The position numbers and the translations under genes are program-made. From assembly GCA_022419385.1 (NCBI GenBank), contig JAJUBI010000001.1:5332001-5396000 (forward strand): DNA of 64,000 nt. Direction: 5' to 3'. This document shows, piece after piece, positions 24,154-35,317 of this stretch. The notes beneath the pieces were generated by a model. It was given only the letters and a program-made list of their open reading frames with translations. It ran no database searches and was not told where the DNA came from. The stretch is from Paraconiothyrium sp. Pb-2020. Taxonomy: Eukaryota > Ascomycota > Dothideomycetes > Pleosporales > Didymosphaeriaceae. The first letter of the stretch is position 1, and every line of letters begins with the position of its first letter.

Positions 24154-25700
24154 ACCATCTCTATCAGCATGAAGTGCTGGGCAAGTCTGATTCAAGACCA
24201 ATTACCAAATCTATCCACCATTCGAGACTCGCAGTCTTAGCCAAACGATTCTGGTAGCTCATTCCCGCGGCGACCCCACGAAGCTAAGTGGGCTGTTCAA
24301 CGCACCACCCGCATGCAGGGTGCTGTGACACCTGCACGTTCGCGCCATTGATGATTGCGAACGAGAGCGGAGATCAACACGTCGGCGAAGTGACCATGGG
24401 GAGTTGCGCATTGTGGAGCGTCATCAAATCCTACGGACAGCGATAGCCGTAGGAAGTAAATCAAAGGGAGCTAACAACGTTCCCCGAGTGCACGCCCACC
24501 CGTTGATTAGAGAGTTTGCGCCCGCAGGGGTCAAACGGGCTAACATCCGTGTTGAGCGAAGTCGGTAGGTGAGCCGCCTACCCGACCCACACTGCCGGGC
24601 CGACACCGACATGCATTGCAATCCTGTGTGAAAATTGCACCCGAATCTTGACGAAGATTGTCAGTCGTACTCGTTTATTGCGAAGGCTGTACCGAGCCAA
24701 TCCTGCATTTGCTCTCGGAGAATACTCCCACCTGCACGAGAGGAACTTGTGCTGTCGGGTAACGCAGGGCGCCATGGCACCAGGTCTGATGATCCCGGTA
24801 CTCCGACCTCATGGTTGTTGGGCACGAGATCAATGTGAAAAGTTCGACTGTCTAGAAGTTATGTCACGAACAGGTCCTACGCTACAGGTAAAAAAAAATC
24901 AGCACCTCGATGTTGCCTCCCTACACATTACAGTGTCCGTCACTGATGGGCTATCGCCTTGAGCTAAACCGAAGCTTGCGTTGTGGAGAAAAGCGTCATT
25001 CTTTCCTTTGGCGTGCTGCGCTAGCTGGTCGGTCCGCTTTCTCTACACACAAAGAGTGGCTCGGTAAGATTGCGCCGACAAAGCGTTTTACGCAGGTACC
25101 ATCTCAAGGCGGCCTGACCGAGGTCAGAGTTGAGCTGGCCCCTGGAGCAGCATGCTGGGTTGCTTTTGCGAGAAGTGTCATCGCACCGGGATTAGTTTCA
25201 AAGTCCCATCCTGTCACAATTGAACCCGCATGCGTGGACATGCAGTCTCCTTTAGGAGAGGCGCAGGGGGAAGACCAGGGATGGTGCCTCTGCTTGTTTT
25301 GAGTGGGAAGCCGTGGCTTTGAAAATGTTAGCAAATCAGACGGGCGGTGACCGTTGAACAAGCCGTTGGGCTGTCCAAGCTCGGTAACAGCGGGAGGAAT
25401 GAAGAAGACAAGACTCAAATGTTATCTTCTCTCCACGATCGACTTCGAAAGCTTCCAAATGCGTACCTAATACTACCTGCGAACCTGTGGGAAGGGGCGT
25501 TCAAAGTCTTCTTCTCCCTGACACGGACCGCCTCAAACTACGTCCGCGGCGCGGGAGGACATACGTGATCTTCGATCTTATACTAACGTTGCGCTCTGTT
25601 GCTCCTTTTTGTTCCCCATATAAGCAGTCAATTCTCCAGTCAAGCGCGAAGTGGTTGCCATCGTGGACAGTGTTGGAACCACCCATCCTCATATGCAACA
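24154..25700. other. Large intergenic region, 1.5 kb
   Basis: No supported gene lies between the second SDR and the rhodopsin-domain protein. Several 70-130 codon frames exist on the plus strand but lack domains. An A8 run occurs near 24891-24898. Confidence 0.4.
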
Positions 25701-27100
25701 ATGGCTGGTGCTACTGCTCCTGGTCTCGCAATCTGCACGCTTCTCCTCCTGGTTTTCGATGTCATTTCTTGGGCGCTTAGGTTCTATGTACGCATATCAC
25801 GAAAAGCTTGGGGCCCTGACGATTGGTGCATGTTAGTTGCAATCGTGAGTTTGACGAAAAGAACTCAGAGAAACCTTTTTACTGATGAGTTCTAGCCAAT
25901 CTTCGGTATTTCCACAGTGGGAATGCTCGGGATAGCATTCACTGGAGGAGGTCTGAAAGACGACCAGCTCTCTCAGAAGCAGCAAGAGACTGCGATGTTT
26001 GTAAGTCTAACAGCAGTCCCGTGTGAATGGTCTACATGGAGCCCATGCTAATATTACCCGTAGTGGTGGTTCATCATGCAGACTATGTGGTGCCTGGCCG
26101 CCATACCGGTCAAATGGTCCATTTGCTTCACGCTCCTTCGTATCGCCAACAAGCAATTGCTCTACACCATACCGATCTACTGTTGTATGGGCGCGGTGTT
26201 CCTCGTAATGTCTTCAACCACGATCTACGAGTTCTTCCATTGCGACCCTGTCGCGTAAGTGACCCCGAGTTCTACTTGGTTGATGTGAGACAATATGTGC
26301 GCTTTCTATCCTTTTCGGAAGCATACGCCCTGTCTTGGAATCCGACGTAGCATCCATTCAGATAATCAGTAGACTGACTGTTGTATAGGATGAACTGGAA
26401 GCCAACGAAATATCCCAATGGTCACTGCAATGCTCAAAGCAACATCACTGGCTTCAGTTACGCTCTTTCAGCAGTTTCGATATTCACGGACTGGTTCTGT
26501 GCTTTGACGTATGTTGTGCGTCGCTAGAGTTATTCTGTCCGATACTGATGATTTGACAGCCCGATTCCTCTGCTCTGGAATGTTCAGATGGATAGACGGA
26601 TCAAACTCTCGGTCATCGCGCTTCTAAGCCTCGGCATATTCGCATCGATCGCTCCTCTCGTTCGTCTCTCCATAACAGTCAATCTTAGCGCGACCAAGGA
26701 CTTCCTCTACAATGCTATGGATGTGGCTGCATGGGCACAAGCAGAACTCGGCATAGGAGTTATTGTGGCCAATCTTCCAGCTCTCCGACCACTCCTCGAG
26801 AAAGTTCTCAACCTACGGTCCACCATTCGCAGCGACAAACGTAGCAAACAGCAGAAGTCGACAGATCGCTATCTCGAGTTGGAAGAAGGCTTGTCCAGCC
26901 GCAAGCAAAACTCCAAATTAGCGAGCCAAAAGGGCACCGAAACGCGAATCTACGGCGGAACGACCATGGCTGGCGACAGCAACTCCACTCTCGGCGACGA
27001 TCATAGCCAGAAGAACATTGTTACTACCGCAGCGCAACATGGCGCCGCTACCGGCATCATGGTCGACCGTGAAGTGCAAATTCGTGTGAGTAAAGGGTAG
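25701..27100 (+). CDS. Rhodopsin-domain integral membrane protein (PTH11-like, no CFEM)
   Basis: Five exons, 25701-25844, 25896-26000, 26064-26254, 26389-26508 and 26560-27100, give 366 aa. The sequence has about seven hydrophobic segments with the family signatures WGPDDWCMLVA, GGLKDDQLS, WWFIMQTMWCLAAIPVKWS, FFHCDPV, SDWF-like TDWFCALTPIPLLW and SIAPLVRLS. This is the fungal 'rhodopsin domain' family that includes Pth11-type receptors. The N-terminus enters the first membrane segment directly, so the cysteine-rich CFEM domain of many relatives is absent. The C-terminal 120 residues are cytosolic and polar. The ligand and any G-protein coupling are unknown. It lies in the accessory segment with two SDRs and an MFS. 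Confidence 0.88.
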
Positions 27101-28203
27101 GGGCTCAGTCTTGTCGCCGAAGCCGCTCTCGGGTGGCCTGAATAGTCAAGACGAGACGATTCCAAGAACAGCTCCTCTCGAACACCAGGCAAAGACTGCT
27201 TGTAGTGTAGCCGATGATCTATTATATTGTCCACCAATGTCACTGTCTGGATGGCCAGACCCGCCTGTTTAATTCGCGCCAGTAGCCCTTCCAATTCGAA
27301 TTCATACATCAAATCTGTCGCTCCACAACATGGAGACTATGTGGAACTGAATTGATTAGATCTACCGCGTGTCATTTGCGATGACTTCCTTGCGGTTCTC
27401 TCCGCCCCTGCACTCGCTCTGGGCTCTCACCGCGTCTTTCACCCCACGCCGGGCCCTGTCAAAGGATTCACTTGCGTGTCGCATCATGCTACACAGTGCG
27501 CTAAGGAAATGCCGATCAAGGAGGAGTCGTCCACGAGCAGGAGGTTTTGGCGCCGATCGCATCATTTCTATTCCTAGTTTAGACGCGGGATCTACGCTCG
27601 GGCGCTACTCGGGCACGCCCATGGCGCGAGGCTCGAGCGTAAAGAACAATTAGACAGTTTCGGTGTACGGTCCTCATTCACCGTTTAAGGTATCGTCGTA
27701 TGAGGCCGTTGATCCAAGACCATTTGCGACGGTCGGAAGAGGGGGCCCTAGTAAGGCACGATAAGCGGGCCGATTCTCTGACGAATACGAGGCTTTCACC
27801 CTTCGCTCGTGCGTTTGTTGAGGACAATCTTCACAAAATAGTTATGCACAACGGATACCGCGTGTATTGCGCCCCATCTTCCGCCATCCCCAGAGCGAGG
27901 CCGTAGGAATGTCATTTCTCTAATGAGGGGCGTTGTCCGCCACTAATTGATTGATGACTCGCATTACTGCGAACAGCATAGTTCTCCCCAGCCTTTCACA
28001 GGAGGGACGAGTCAGTAGGTATGGTGCGAACTGCTGGCTCAATCTAGACGCGTATGTAGGGTTCTTCCATAACATGCGTCCTCCTTCGGAGCCGCGTCTC
28101 TTGCCTTGCTCGACAACTTTTCCCAGGACTGTTCAGCGTTCCTAGACGCGAGGCCTCTTTGCCATTTTTCTTGTACCTTTCTTTGGCCTTACACTATACC
28201 AGA
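27101..28203. other. Intergenic region, 1.1 kb
   Basis: This lies between the rhodopsin-domain gene and the MFS gene. Only short frames without domains are present. The 60 bp before 28204 are pyrimidine-rich, like a leader. Confidence 0.4.
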
Positions 28204-30171
28204 ATGGCAGACAAAGTGGACGAGCCTAGGGCCACCCCTTCGGTTGATGACCACCCTAAGGAAATCACAAGCTCTTCTGCTCAGTCATTGAACTCAGATG
28301 AAGCTGACAAGATTCGATCGCGAGTCCTGGCCACAGAGAAGACTCTCTTGCCCAGCGGCTACTTTTGGAGCCCTAAGATGATTGGTAGTTTGGCAGGAAC
28401 TGGAATCATCGTCTGCGCAACCTACTTTCAGTTCCAGGCCACTGCTGCTGTTCTCGGTACTGCCATTGCTCAAGACATTGGGCCGAGTCTTAACACTGCA
28501 CTGGTACCGACTGTGTGGACTATCTCGCAACCCATCTCATTGCTTCTGTTCGGTCGTCTTTCTGATCGCTTCGGTCGTAGAGGCTTTGCTCTTGCCTCAT
28601 GCGCTCTTGCTATAATCGGTGGCATTGTCGCTGCGACGGCTCAGTCTATTGAGACGCTCATCGGAGCTCAGGTTCTTATGGGTATCGCGTCTGGTGTACC
28701 GGCATCGTACCCTCTGTTGGCAGGCGAGCTTATGAGCAACAAGGAGAAGTACATCGGAACTGCTGCGGTTGTTGTGCCAAATGTTATCGCAACCGGTTTC
28801 GGAGCTTACATTGGCTTGAGACTTGTCATTGTGGCTAACTGGCGATGGATCTATTACATTTTCATTATCATGATGGGTGAGTGAAACAGCTTGGTAATGA
28901 TGCGGACATTGGCTAATACATACGATCAGTACCTGGCACCCTCCTCTGGACCATCTTTTATCATCCTCCATCGTACGTCCAACTACATGGCAAGAAGTCT
29001 AGTAAAATCGCCGAGATCAAGAAGATTGACTTCGTTGGAGTTTTCTTCCTCGTGGCTGGTCTCACACTTTTCTTGCTCGGTATATCTTGGGGCGGTCCCA
29101 CACAGCCCTGGGACTCGCCCAAGATTGTCGGTCTCCTAGTCTCAGGAGCTGTCGCGACCATCGCTTTCATCCTCTACGAAGTCTTCCTTACGCCAGCTCA
29201 GCCCATCATCCCCATGCGCTTTTTCCGTGATCTTCGTGGTTTCACATGCCTTGAGGTTATTTCCGCGACGTATGGCGTCATGAACATCGCGCTCTTTATC
29301 ATTTGGCCACAGCAGATTGCAAACATCTTTGGATCTACTGTCAGCTCGTGGCAGGAATCTGCTTGGTTATCCACCACGGCGGCATTCGGACTCTGGGGCG
29401 GTATTGTGATCTTTGGCCCGCTCATGCACTTCATCGGGCACATCCGATACCAGATCCTGGTGAGCAGTATCTGGATGACTGCTTTCTTGGGAGCTATGGC
29501 AAGTATCAATCTCGAGAAGAAGAATGAAGCCATCGCGTTCAGTTTCTTGGGCGGATTAACAATTGGTTGGGGAGAAGTCATTGCTGCCATCCTGGTGCAG
29601 TACGTTGTCTCCGATCAGGACCTTGGTGTAGCATTCTGTAAGTGCTTGCCTGCTCATCTGAATTAATGCACCGCTGACACACATATTAGCTGTCATATCT
29701 GCCTCCCGCACGATCTTCGGCTCTATCTTCACCGCCGCCTTCACCGCTGTTTACACCAACAAGGTTCCCGGCTACCTCACCTCCATTGTACCCCCAGCCG
29801 TGACCTCTGCCGGTTTGCCCTCCGATGCTCTGCCGGAGCTCATGACTGCCGTCGGAGCAGGTACACAGGCCGCTCTGCTCAACGTCACCGACATGAACCC
29901 TGAGATCCTGCGAGCCACCAACGTCGCTGTTTCCACCGCATACTCCAGATCGTACGCTTACGTGTACTACTTTGCTGTTGCTCTTGGTGGCCTTGCTATC
30001 ATCGCTAGCATCTGCCTCCGTGACTTCGACCAATACTTGACGGGACATGTGAGCCGCCAGTTGTATAACAGGGGTGAGGTCAATGAGGACCCGCTGGAGA
30101 AAGTGGATGTACAGATTTTGAGGGACCAGAACTTGGAAGAAATTCATTCGGAAAAGCTTGCTTCGGCTTGA
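28204..30171 (+). CDS. MFS transporter, TRI12/siderophore-like (14 TM)
   Basis: Three exons, 28204-28876, 28930-29637 and 29690-30171, give 620 aa. A polar N-terminus of about 65 residues is followed by repeated hydrophobic helices. The MFS loop motif FGRLSDRFGRRG is clear, and GVPASYPLLAGE matches the drug/H+ antiporter signature region. Overall length and the C-terminal segment (YAYVYYFAVALGGLAI ... DQYLTGHVSRQL) match the fungal TRI12 group (trichothecene-efflux-like and siderophore-like, 14 helices). The likely role is proton-driven export or import of a small molecule at the plasma membrane; the substrate is unknown. It may serve a product of the nearby SDRs. Confidence 0.9.
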
Positions 30172-30556
30172 ACTTTTGCTGAACGAGAGATTGCGAAATG
30201 AGGTAGCTGACGATGTTGGACGTATGACAGTGGTGGTCGTTGCGATGTTACTGCTGCCGTTCGGGCATCATCCACTAGTGTGAACAAAAGCTATGTGCGG
30301 CACATATTGACCCAAAGTTTCTTCTGTATCCATGTTAATGCGTACCTAATCTTTCTCTTCAACTCCCATCGTCTGATTCGCGGTCTGACTGTTTCCCATC
30401 ATGTTCACAGATTTGGCGCTTGCCACATGTCAGACTTCAGGATGCAAAACACTTTAAGGGGGTGATCATTAATCAAGCATTTCGTAGTCAAACGTTCAGT
30501 TAAGCGCCGAGCAGCCTACGTACGTCTCGAAAGTGCTTCGATCAGCCACCAGACTT
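30172..30556. other. Convergent 3' intergenic region
   Basis: This 385-bp stretch separates the MFS stop from the stop of the GH43-like gene on the opposite strand. It is AT-richer than its flanks. No gene is supported. Confidence 0.4.
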
Positions 30557-31597
30557 TTACGCAGGCCACTTCGCACTCACAGCCTTGCCTTGCGCGTCTG
30601 TGACAGGGAGCACACTGCCATGTCGCAGGTTCTTTGGAAAGGCACTCTTATCGCTAGCAGTCCACTTCGCGCCTTTTACATCCGTACTTTCATAAGGGTG
30701 GTACCCATCACCTCCATAAAAGTCAAGTAATAAATGCGCCTTCCCAGCGACCTGATTATCCCAGTAGCTTGCTGGTCCTTCCACGCTCTTCTCGATAATA
30801 GCATTGCTCCCTCCCGGCCGAGTCCACGTGCCGAACAAGCCTGTCGTAGATATCTCGGTGAAGACGGTTTTAGCAGTCTCGTCCTTGAGGAAGCGGGCAT
30901 ATACATTGCTACCGAGAGACAGAACGTCAATATCGATGATGTTGGTTGGGCTATAGTTGATGTAGTCCTTCGGCGTCGTGAAGGTCTTGAAGTCGGAAGT
31001 GTACGCTGTGCGGATACGTATCGCCGACGGGGTGCCTGTATGTTTTGAATCGGAGGCGGCGTAGAACTTGGATGCCCAGAACACAGCGTACTGTGACTTT
31101 GCCTCGTCCCATATGGCCGTCGGCGCCCAGACCATACCCGCAGTAGCGTCCTCCACCACCACCAGACGCTCATTTGTCCAGTTCACTAGATCTGTCGATT
31201 CCCACACGAAGATTCCCCGGCTTCCAGTTCGCTGTGAGGCGTCCCACGTCGTCTTTCCAATGTTAAGGTCGGTGCCGATAATGTACCATATCTTACCTGC
31301 TTCGGTGCCGCCGCCGGTGATGATAGAGGGGTCGCGCACGCCTTGGGTGCCTTTGGTAGGGTTAATCACAGGGCTTCCTTTATTTAGCGCTTTTAAACTG
31401 ATTGCATTGTTGCCGTTAGATAGATAGAAATAGATGGATGGTTTGTCGCCTAGGAAGAAGACGCCTAGGTAATTCGTCAATGAAGGGTCAGCGCGTCGTG
31501 TGAGGCCATATGATGAGAAGTCTAGAGATTGAGTGGGTTGAACGGGTGCGCACAACGTGGTCGATAATAATGCGATTATGAGCAGTAGAAGGCGCAT
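30557..31597 (-). CDS. Secreted glycoside hydrolase, GH43-like five-bladed beta-propeller
   Basis: A single exon encodes 346 aa. Residues 1-16 (MRLLLLIIALLSTTLC) form a signal peptide. The body has the GH43 layout: a first blade with YLGVFFLGDKPSIYFY, the RDPSI motif typical of the pKa-modulating aspartate, and VEGPASYW with the candidate catalytic acid glutamate. GH43 enzymes are mostly arabinofuranosidases and xylosidases that act on plant hemicellulose and pectin side chains. The specific activity cannot be told. The start at 31597 is preferred because the signal peptide begins there. Confidence 0.8.
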   Translation of the reverse strand: MRLLLLIIALLSTTLCAPVQPTQSLDFSSYGLTRRADPSLTNYLGVFFLGDKPSIYFYLSNGNNAISLKALNKGSPVINPTKGTQGVRDPSIITGGGTEAGKIWYIIGTDLNIGKTTWDASQRTGSRGIFVWESTDLVNWTNERLVVVEDATAGMVWAPTAIWDEAKSQYAVFWASKFYAASDSKHTGTPSAIRIRTAYTSDFKTFTTPKDYINYSPTNIIDIDVLSLGSNVYARFLKDETAKTVFTEISTTGLFGTWTRPGGSNAIIEKSVEGPASYWDNQVAGKAHLLLDFYGGDGYHPYESTDVKGAKWTASDKSAFPKNLRHGSVLPVTDAQGKAVSAKWPA

Positions 31598-32884
31598 TTT
31601 GTTGTAGAGTAACCTTGGCTGAACGCGATGCAAAGACTGAGGGCTGGGCTACTCTGGGGACAGTGTTCAGTCTTCTTTCTAGTGCGACCTTCGATATTAT
31701 GAACCATTTCTTTCAGCAAACTTCAAGAAGCCTTCTTAATATAGAGCTTGTCAAATTGCCGAGTTTAGGTGCGATACATCATCTGGCTAAAGTACTTCAC
31801 GGCAATAGTGAAGTGTCTTCACGTTCATTGGTGGATATTCACACTACTATACATACCCTTCCCATCAAACTCAAAGCTGATCTTGGCGCAACCGATTGTC
31901 CATTCTAGTCGCTGTCGAGCAACACTCTACTCAAAGTAGAAAGTAGGGGTAAGCGCAAGTCGACCGACTTTTTTCCCGGTGGATTGTGGAGTTGAGCGTC
32001 GAAATTCGTGTAACCCACCACGTTGATTCGATCCTGGTGCAACTGATGCGAACAATTCATTTTGCCAATTTGGGCATTCGTTTCCTTCGTTCTCGTTGAT
32101 TCCGAGGAATTGCTGCCCATCCAGAGGTGGGTTCCACCTTACCACTCGACTGAACCGATGCGTCTGTCAACAAATTTTTGGTTCTTTCGTAGTCTCATGA
32201 ACAAGGTTCAGCTCCTTAATTTCCTTCAACGCAATATTCGAACGTTCTCTATGCTCGGGATGTCTCATTGCTTAGATACACACCGCGAGACACGGCCTCC
32301 ATTCTTTATCCCATCTGTGATTGAACTGATAAAAGATGTTGCCAGTGACAATGTACCTCTTTCTAATAAGAACGGCGGCGGAAGCGGCCGTAAAGGCTGG
32401 CATAGGGCATCCATCCTCTTATTTTGATCGTGCCTCTAGACTCGTCTTATCGGCACCGCAAGTCTCGAAACTCTGCCCTCTACATGAGTTAGAACGCGAA
32501 CATGGGGCGTGAACAATGCAATAGTAGGACGCGGCGTGTAGGAATATTACAGGCTCACGATCTGTTTTTCATGATCTAGTATATGTGATGGGAGTCCCTG
32601 ACCAGGTGTGTATGCCCGGTGTCGTTCTGTGACTGCCAAATTGCGATTCACGTGGCTCCCTGGAAATGATGGTGCCCAGTAAGCGGTCTTTAAGCGAGCC
32701 AGCTCGCAGTGGCAAAGGGCCGTATGCCGAGGGCTGATTTGGGGGCTCAACAGGCAGCCTTGTGTGACACCTCTCTCAGCTGAACTCTCAACATCACTTC
32801 CCTCAAATACACTATTGCATCCCCAGATATCGATTGTATGCTTGTATCCGTGCTGCAGTTCTGCTAGCCCTACCGTAAGCCGTC
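31598..32884. other. Divergent intergenic region, 1.3 kb
   Basis: This is the shared upstream region of the GH43-like gene (-) and the NACHT gene (+). Short frames only, and no domain sequence. It is a plausible boundary between the transporter block and the STAND/HET pair. Confidence 0.4.
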
Positions 32885-35245
32885 ATGGAGGCATTTGCCG
32901 CCGTCAGCCTCGCTGGAAATATCTTACAATTTGTCCATACAGCGAAACAGTTGGTGTCAGCAAGCCGGGAAATACTTGACTTTGGGGCGAAGAGCGAGCA
33001 TATCGAATTGCAAGTAGTTTGCAAAGATTTGCAAGCTCGAGCAGACCTAATCAGAGTACCCAACAATGCCGAGGCTGTCGCACTAGAGACTGATGATGAA
33101 TCTATGGTGGGACTGGCTCTTCAATGCAAACTTCTCACAGAGCGACTCCTCGGCGTCTTGGGAAAGCTGGAGTCGAAAGATGGACATAATAAGTGGAAGA
33201 GCTTTCTTCAGGCACTGAAAACACAATGGCATGATAGTGAGATTGACGACTTACGTAAGAGACTGGACCGTATTGGACAGGCAGTGCAGGCGCGTCTAGC
33301 ACGGGACGAATATGAATCCATCAAGCAGCGTCTTGATGCGCTTCTCGCAAGCAATGAGCAGATGGAGATCACAAGAGCGAGGGATATTATATCCTTGCAA
33401 GGCCAATTCAAGATGGCGTTGAGTCAAACCGACGAAGAAACTTCGGCGAAATCATTCTGTCTGATCGCGTCGGAAGGCTTGAATTATACCGCGGAGCAGA
33501 TCATACTCTCAAAGATACGATTTGTTCAATTGGAAGATCGCTACTCTTCCATTTCCGCCGCTCATCGCAAAACCCTGACATGGCTGTTTGGCACTAGCGA
33601 TACGCAGGGACGACAGGTCTCAGCTGCAACATTCGTTGAATGGTTACGGTCCGACGATAAGATCTACTGGATTTCTGGACGTCCCGGCTCTGGGAAGTCA
33701 ACTCTCATGAAGTTTTTGTGCAATCATCCGGAGACGACAGTACACCTAGAAGCATGGGCCAAAGGAGACGAAGTTATCACTGCGGAATATTTCTTCTGGA
33801 ATGCAGGGAAAAATGGTCTCCAGAAATCGCAAGAGGGTTTGTTGCGTTCGATCATATATCAAATCCTGCGCCAACGTCCAGACTACATAAGTCCAGTGTT
33901 TCCAGGGGTATGGAGAGCGCACGACACAAATCATACAAATCTCCCCGTTGCTGAACTTTCGGGCGTGGATCCCGAGTTGCCCACGGACGTGCAAGGATGG
34001 TTCAATACACTAAGGTGTACATGTAAGCTCTTGACCCAGTCCGGTAAACGGCTCTTCCTGTTCATTGATGGCTTGGATGAATACGAAGGCAACAAACTTG
34101 ACATTATTAGCTTAATTCAAGATCTGAAGTCTCTTGACCTTCTGAAGCTTTGCATTTCCAGTCGCCAGTGGAATGAGTTTGAGGATGCGTATGGTCGGAA
34201 CGGTACAGCGAAACTTTACATGCAAGACTTCAACGATGAAGACATCAACTCCTATATCGACGATGTATTCTCGAATGACGAGAACTACAAAGAGCTGGAA
34301 GACACAGAGACGCGTGGACGAGATCTTGTTGAAGAGATAGCTTTCAGGTCGAATGGTGTTTTTCTATGGGTGATCCTAGTGGTCCGCTCTTTTCAAGAGG
34401 GCCTCAGAGAAGGGGACAGCATCGCACGTTTACAGAAGCGGCTTCAAGAACTACCGACCGAACTCGAAGAGTATTTTGAGCGAATCTTGTTCCACGATGT
34501 AAAGCAAACCTATCGCGATCAGGCCGCTCAGATGTTCCTTATCACGTTGGAGGCACAGAAAAACCTTCCGCTCATGGCATATTGGTTCTTGGACGAGCCG
34601 GAACTCCCAGCAGAACGTCAACCGCTGAAAATGCAGCAAACGGCCAAACGCCACAAAGACGCAAAGAAACGACTGGTTGCTAGTTGCAAGGGACTTTTAG
34701 AGCCTCATTTTCAACAAACGAACAATGAGCAGGGCTCGCTGCCCTCATCTGTCTTATTTGAATACAAGGTAGATTTCCTGCATCGCACTGTACGAGACTA
34801 TCTGGCTCTACCTACGACAAACATTCGAACTTGGGCACCTAAAGATTTCGACCCCCATGAGGCCATATGCAAAGTCCTCTTCGCACAGGTCAAAACAGCG
34901 CCTCAGGGTCCCGAATACGGACCTCAAGTTTCGGGTCTATGCAGGATCTTCCATCATCATGCCAGAATGGTAATCAGCTCACAAAAAGGATCTAATTTGA
35001 TGCTAGAACTATCGACTGAACTCCGCACAATGGAGGCTTCGTATATTTCGAATACCAGTGAATCAGCAATTGCTCAGACTGACGAACACAACCCGATTGT
35101 GATGGAGGTGGATGGTGGCGAACAGAAGATACCTATGATAGTGGAGCCTACTGACGTCAAAACCTCATCTGAGCGACCTTCATCATTGGCTCGTTGGGCT
35201 TCTAAGCTGAGCCGGAAGAAGTCGAAATCTGCAACGAATATCTGA
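32885..35245 (+). CDS. NACHT-type STAND NTPase (fungal NLR-like)
   Basis: A single exon encodes 786 aa. The N-terminus (MEAFAAVSLAGNILQFVHTA) is the helical domain found in front of many fungal NACHT proteins. A coiled region spans about 100-180. The NACHT core has Walker A at 265-273 (GRPGSGKST, Lys271) and Walker B around Asp395 (FLFIDGLDEYEG). It is followed by the winged-helix part (HRTVRDYLAL) near 640. No ankyrin, WD40 or TPR repeats follow; the chain ends in a basic Ser/Lys-rich tail. STAND proteins act as nucleotide switches in allorecognition and programmed cell death. The gene is tail to tail with a HET-domain gene, stops 72 bp apart. With no repeat sensor, this may be a minimal or truncated member. 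Confidence 0.9.
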   Translation: MEAFAAVSLAGNILQFVHTAKQLVSASREILDFGAKSEHIELQVVCKDLQARADLIRVPNNAEAVALETDDESMVGLALQCKLLTERLLGVLGKLESKDGHNKWKSFLQALKTQWHDSEIDDLRKRLDRIGQAVQARLARDEYESIKQRLDALLASNEQMEITRARDIISLQGQFKMALSQTDEETSAKSFCLIASEGLNYTAEQIILSKIRFVQLEDRYSSISAAHRKTLTWLFGTSDTQGRQVSAATFVEWLRSDDKIYWISGRPGSGKSTLMKFLCNHPETTVHLEAWAKGDEVITAEYFFWNAGKNGLQKSQEGLLRSIIYQILRQRPDYISPVFPGVWRAHDTNHTNLPVAELSGVDPELPTDVQGWFNTLRCTCKLLTQSGKRLFLFIDGLDEYEGNKLDIISLIQDLKSLDLLKLCISSRQWNEFEDAYGRNGTAKLYMQDFNDEDINSYIDDVFSNDENYKELEDTETRGRDLVEEIAFRSNGVFLWVILVVRSFQEGLREGDSIARLQKRLQELPTELEEYFERILFHDVKQTYRDQAAQMFLITLEAQKNLPLMAYWFLDEPELPAERQPLKMQQTAKRHKDAKKRLVASCKGLLEPHFQQTNNEQGSLPSSVLFEYKVDFLHRTVRDYLALPTTNIRTWAPKDFDPHEAICKVLFAQVKTAPQGPEYGPQVSGLCRIFHHHARMVISSQKGSNLMLELSTELRTMEASYISNTSESAIAQTDEHNPIVMEVDGGEQKIPMIVEPTDVKTSSERPSSLARWASKLSRKKSKSATNI

Positions 35246-35317
35246 TTCTCTAGCACTAGTATGGACTGCATTAATCAACGCTTTGGATGTGCGACTACCT
35301 ATCGCACCTTCTCTTTC

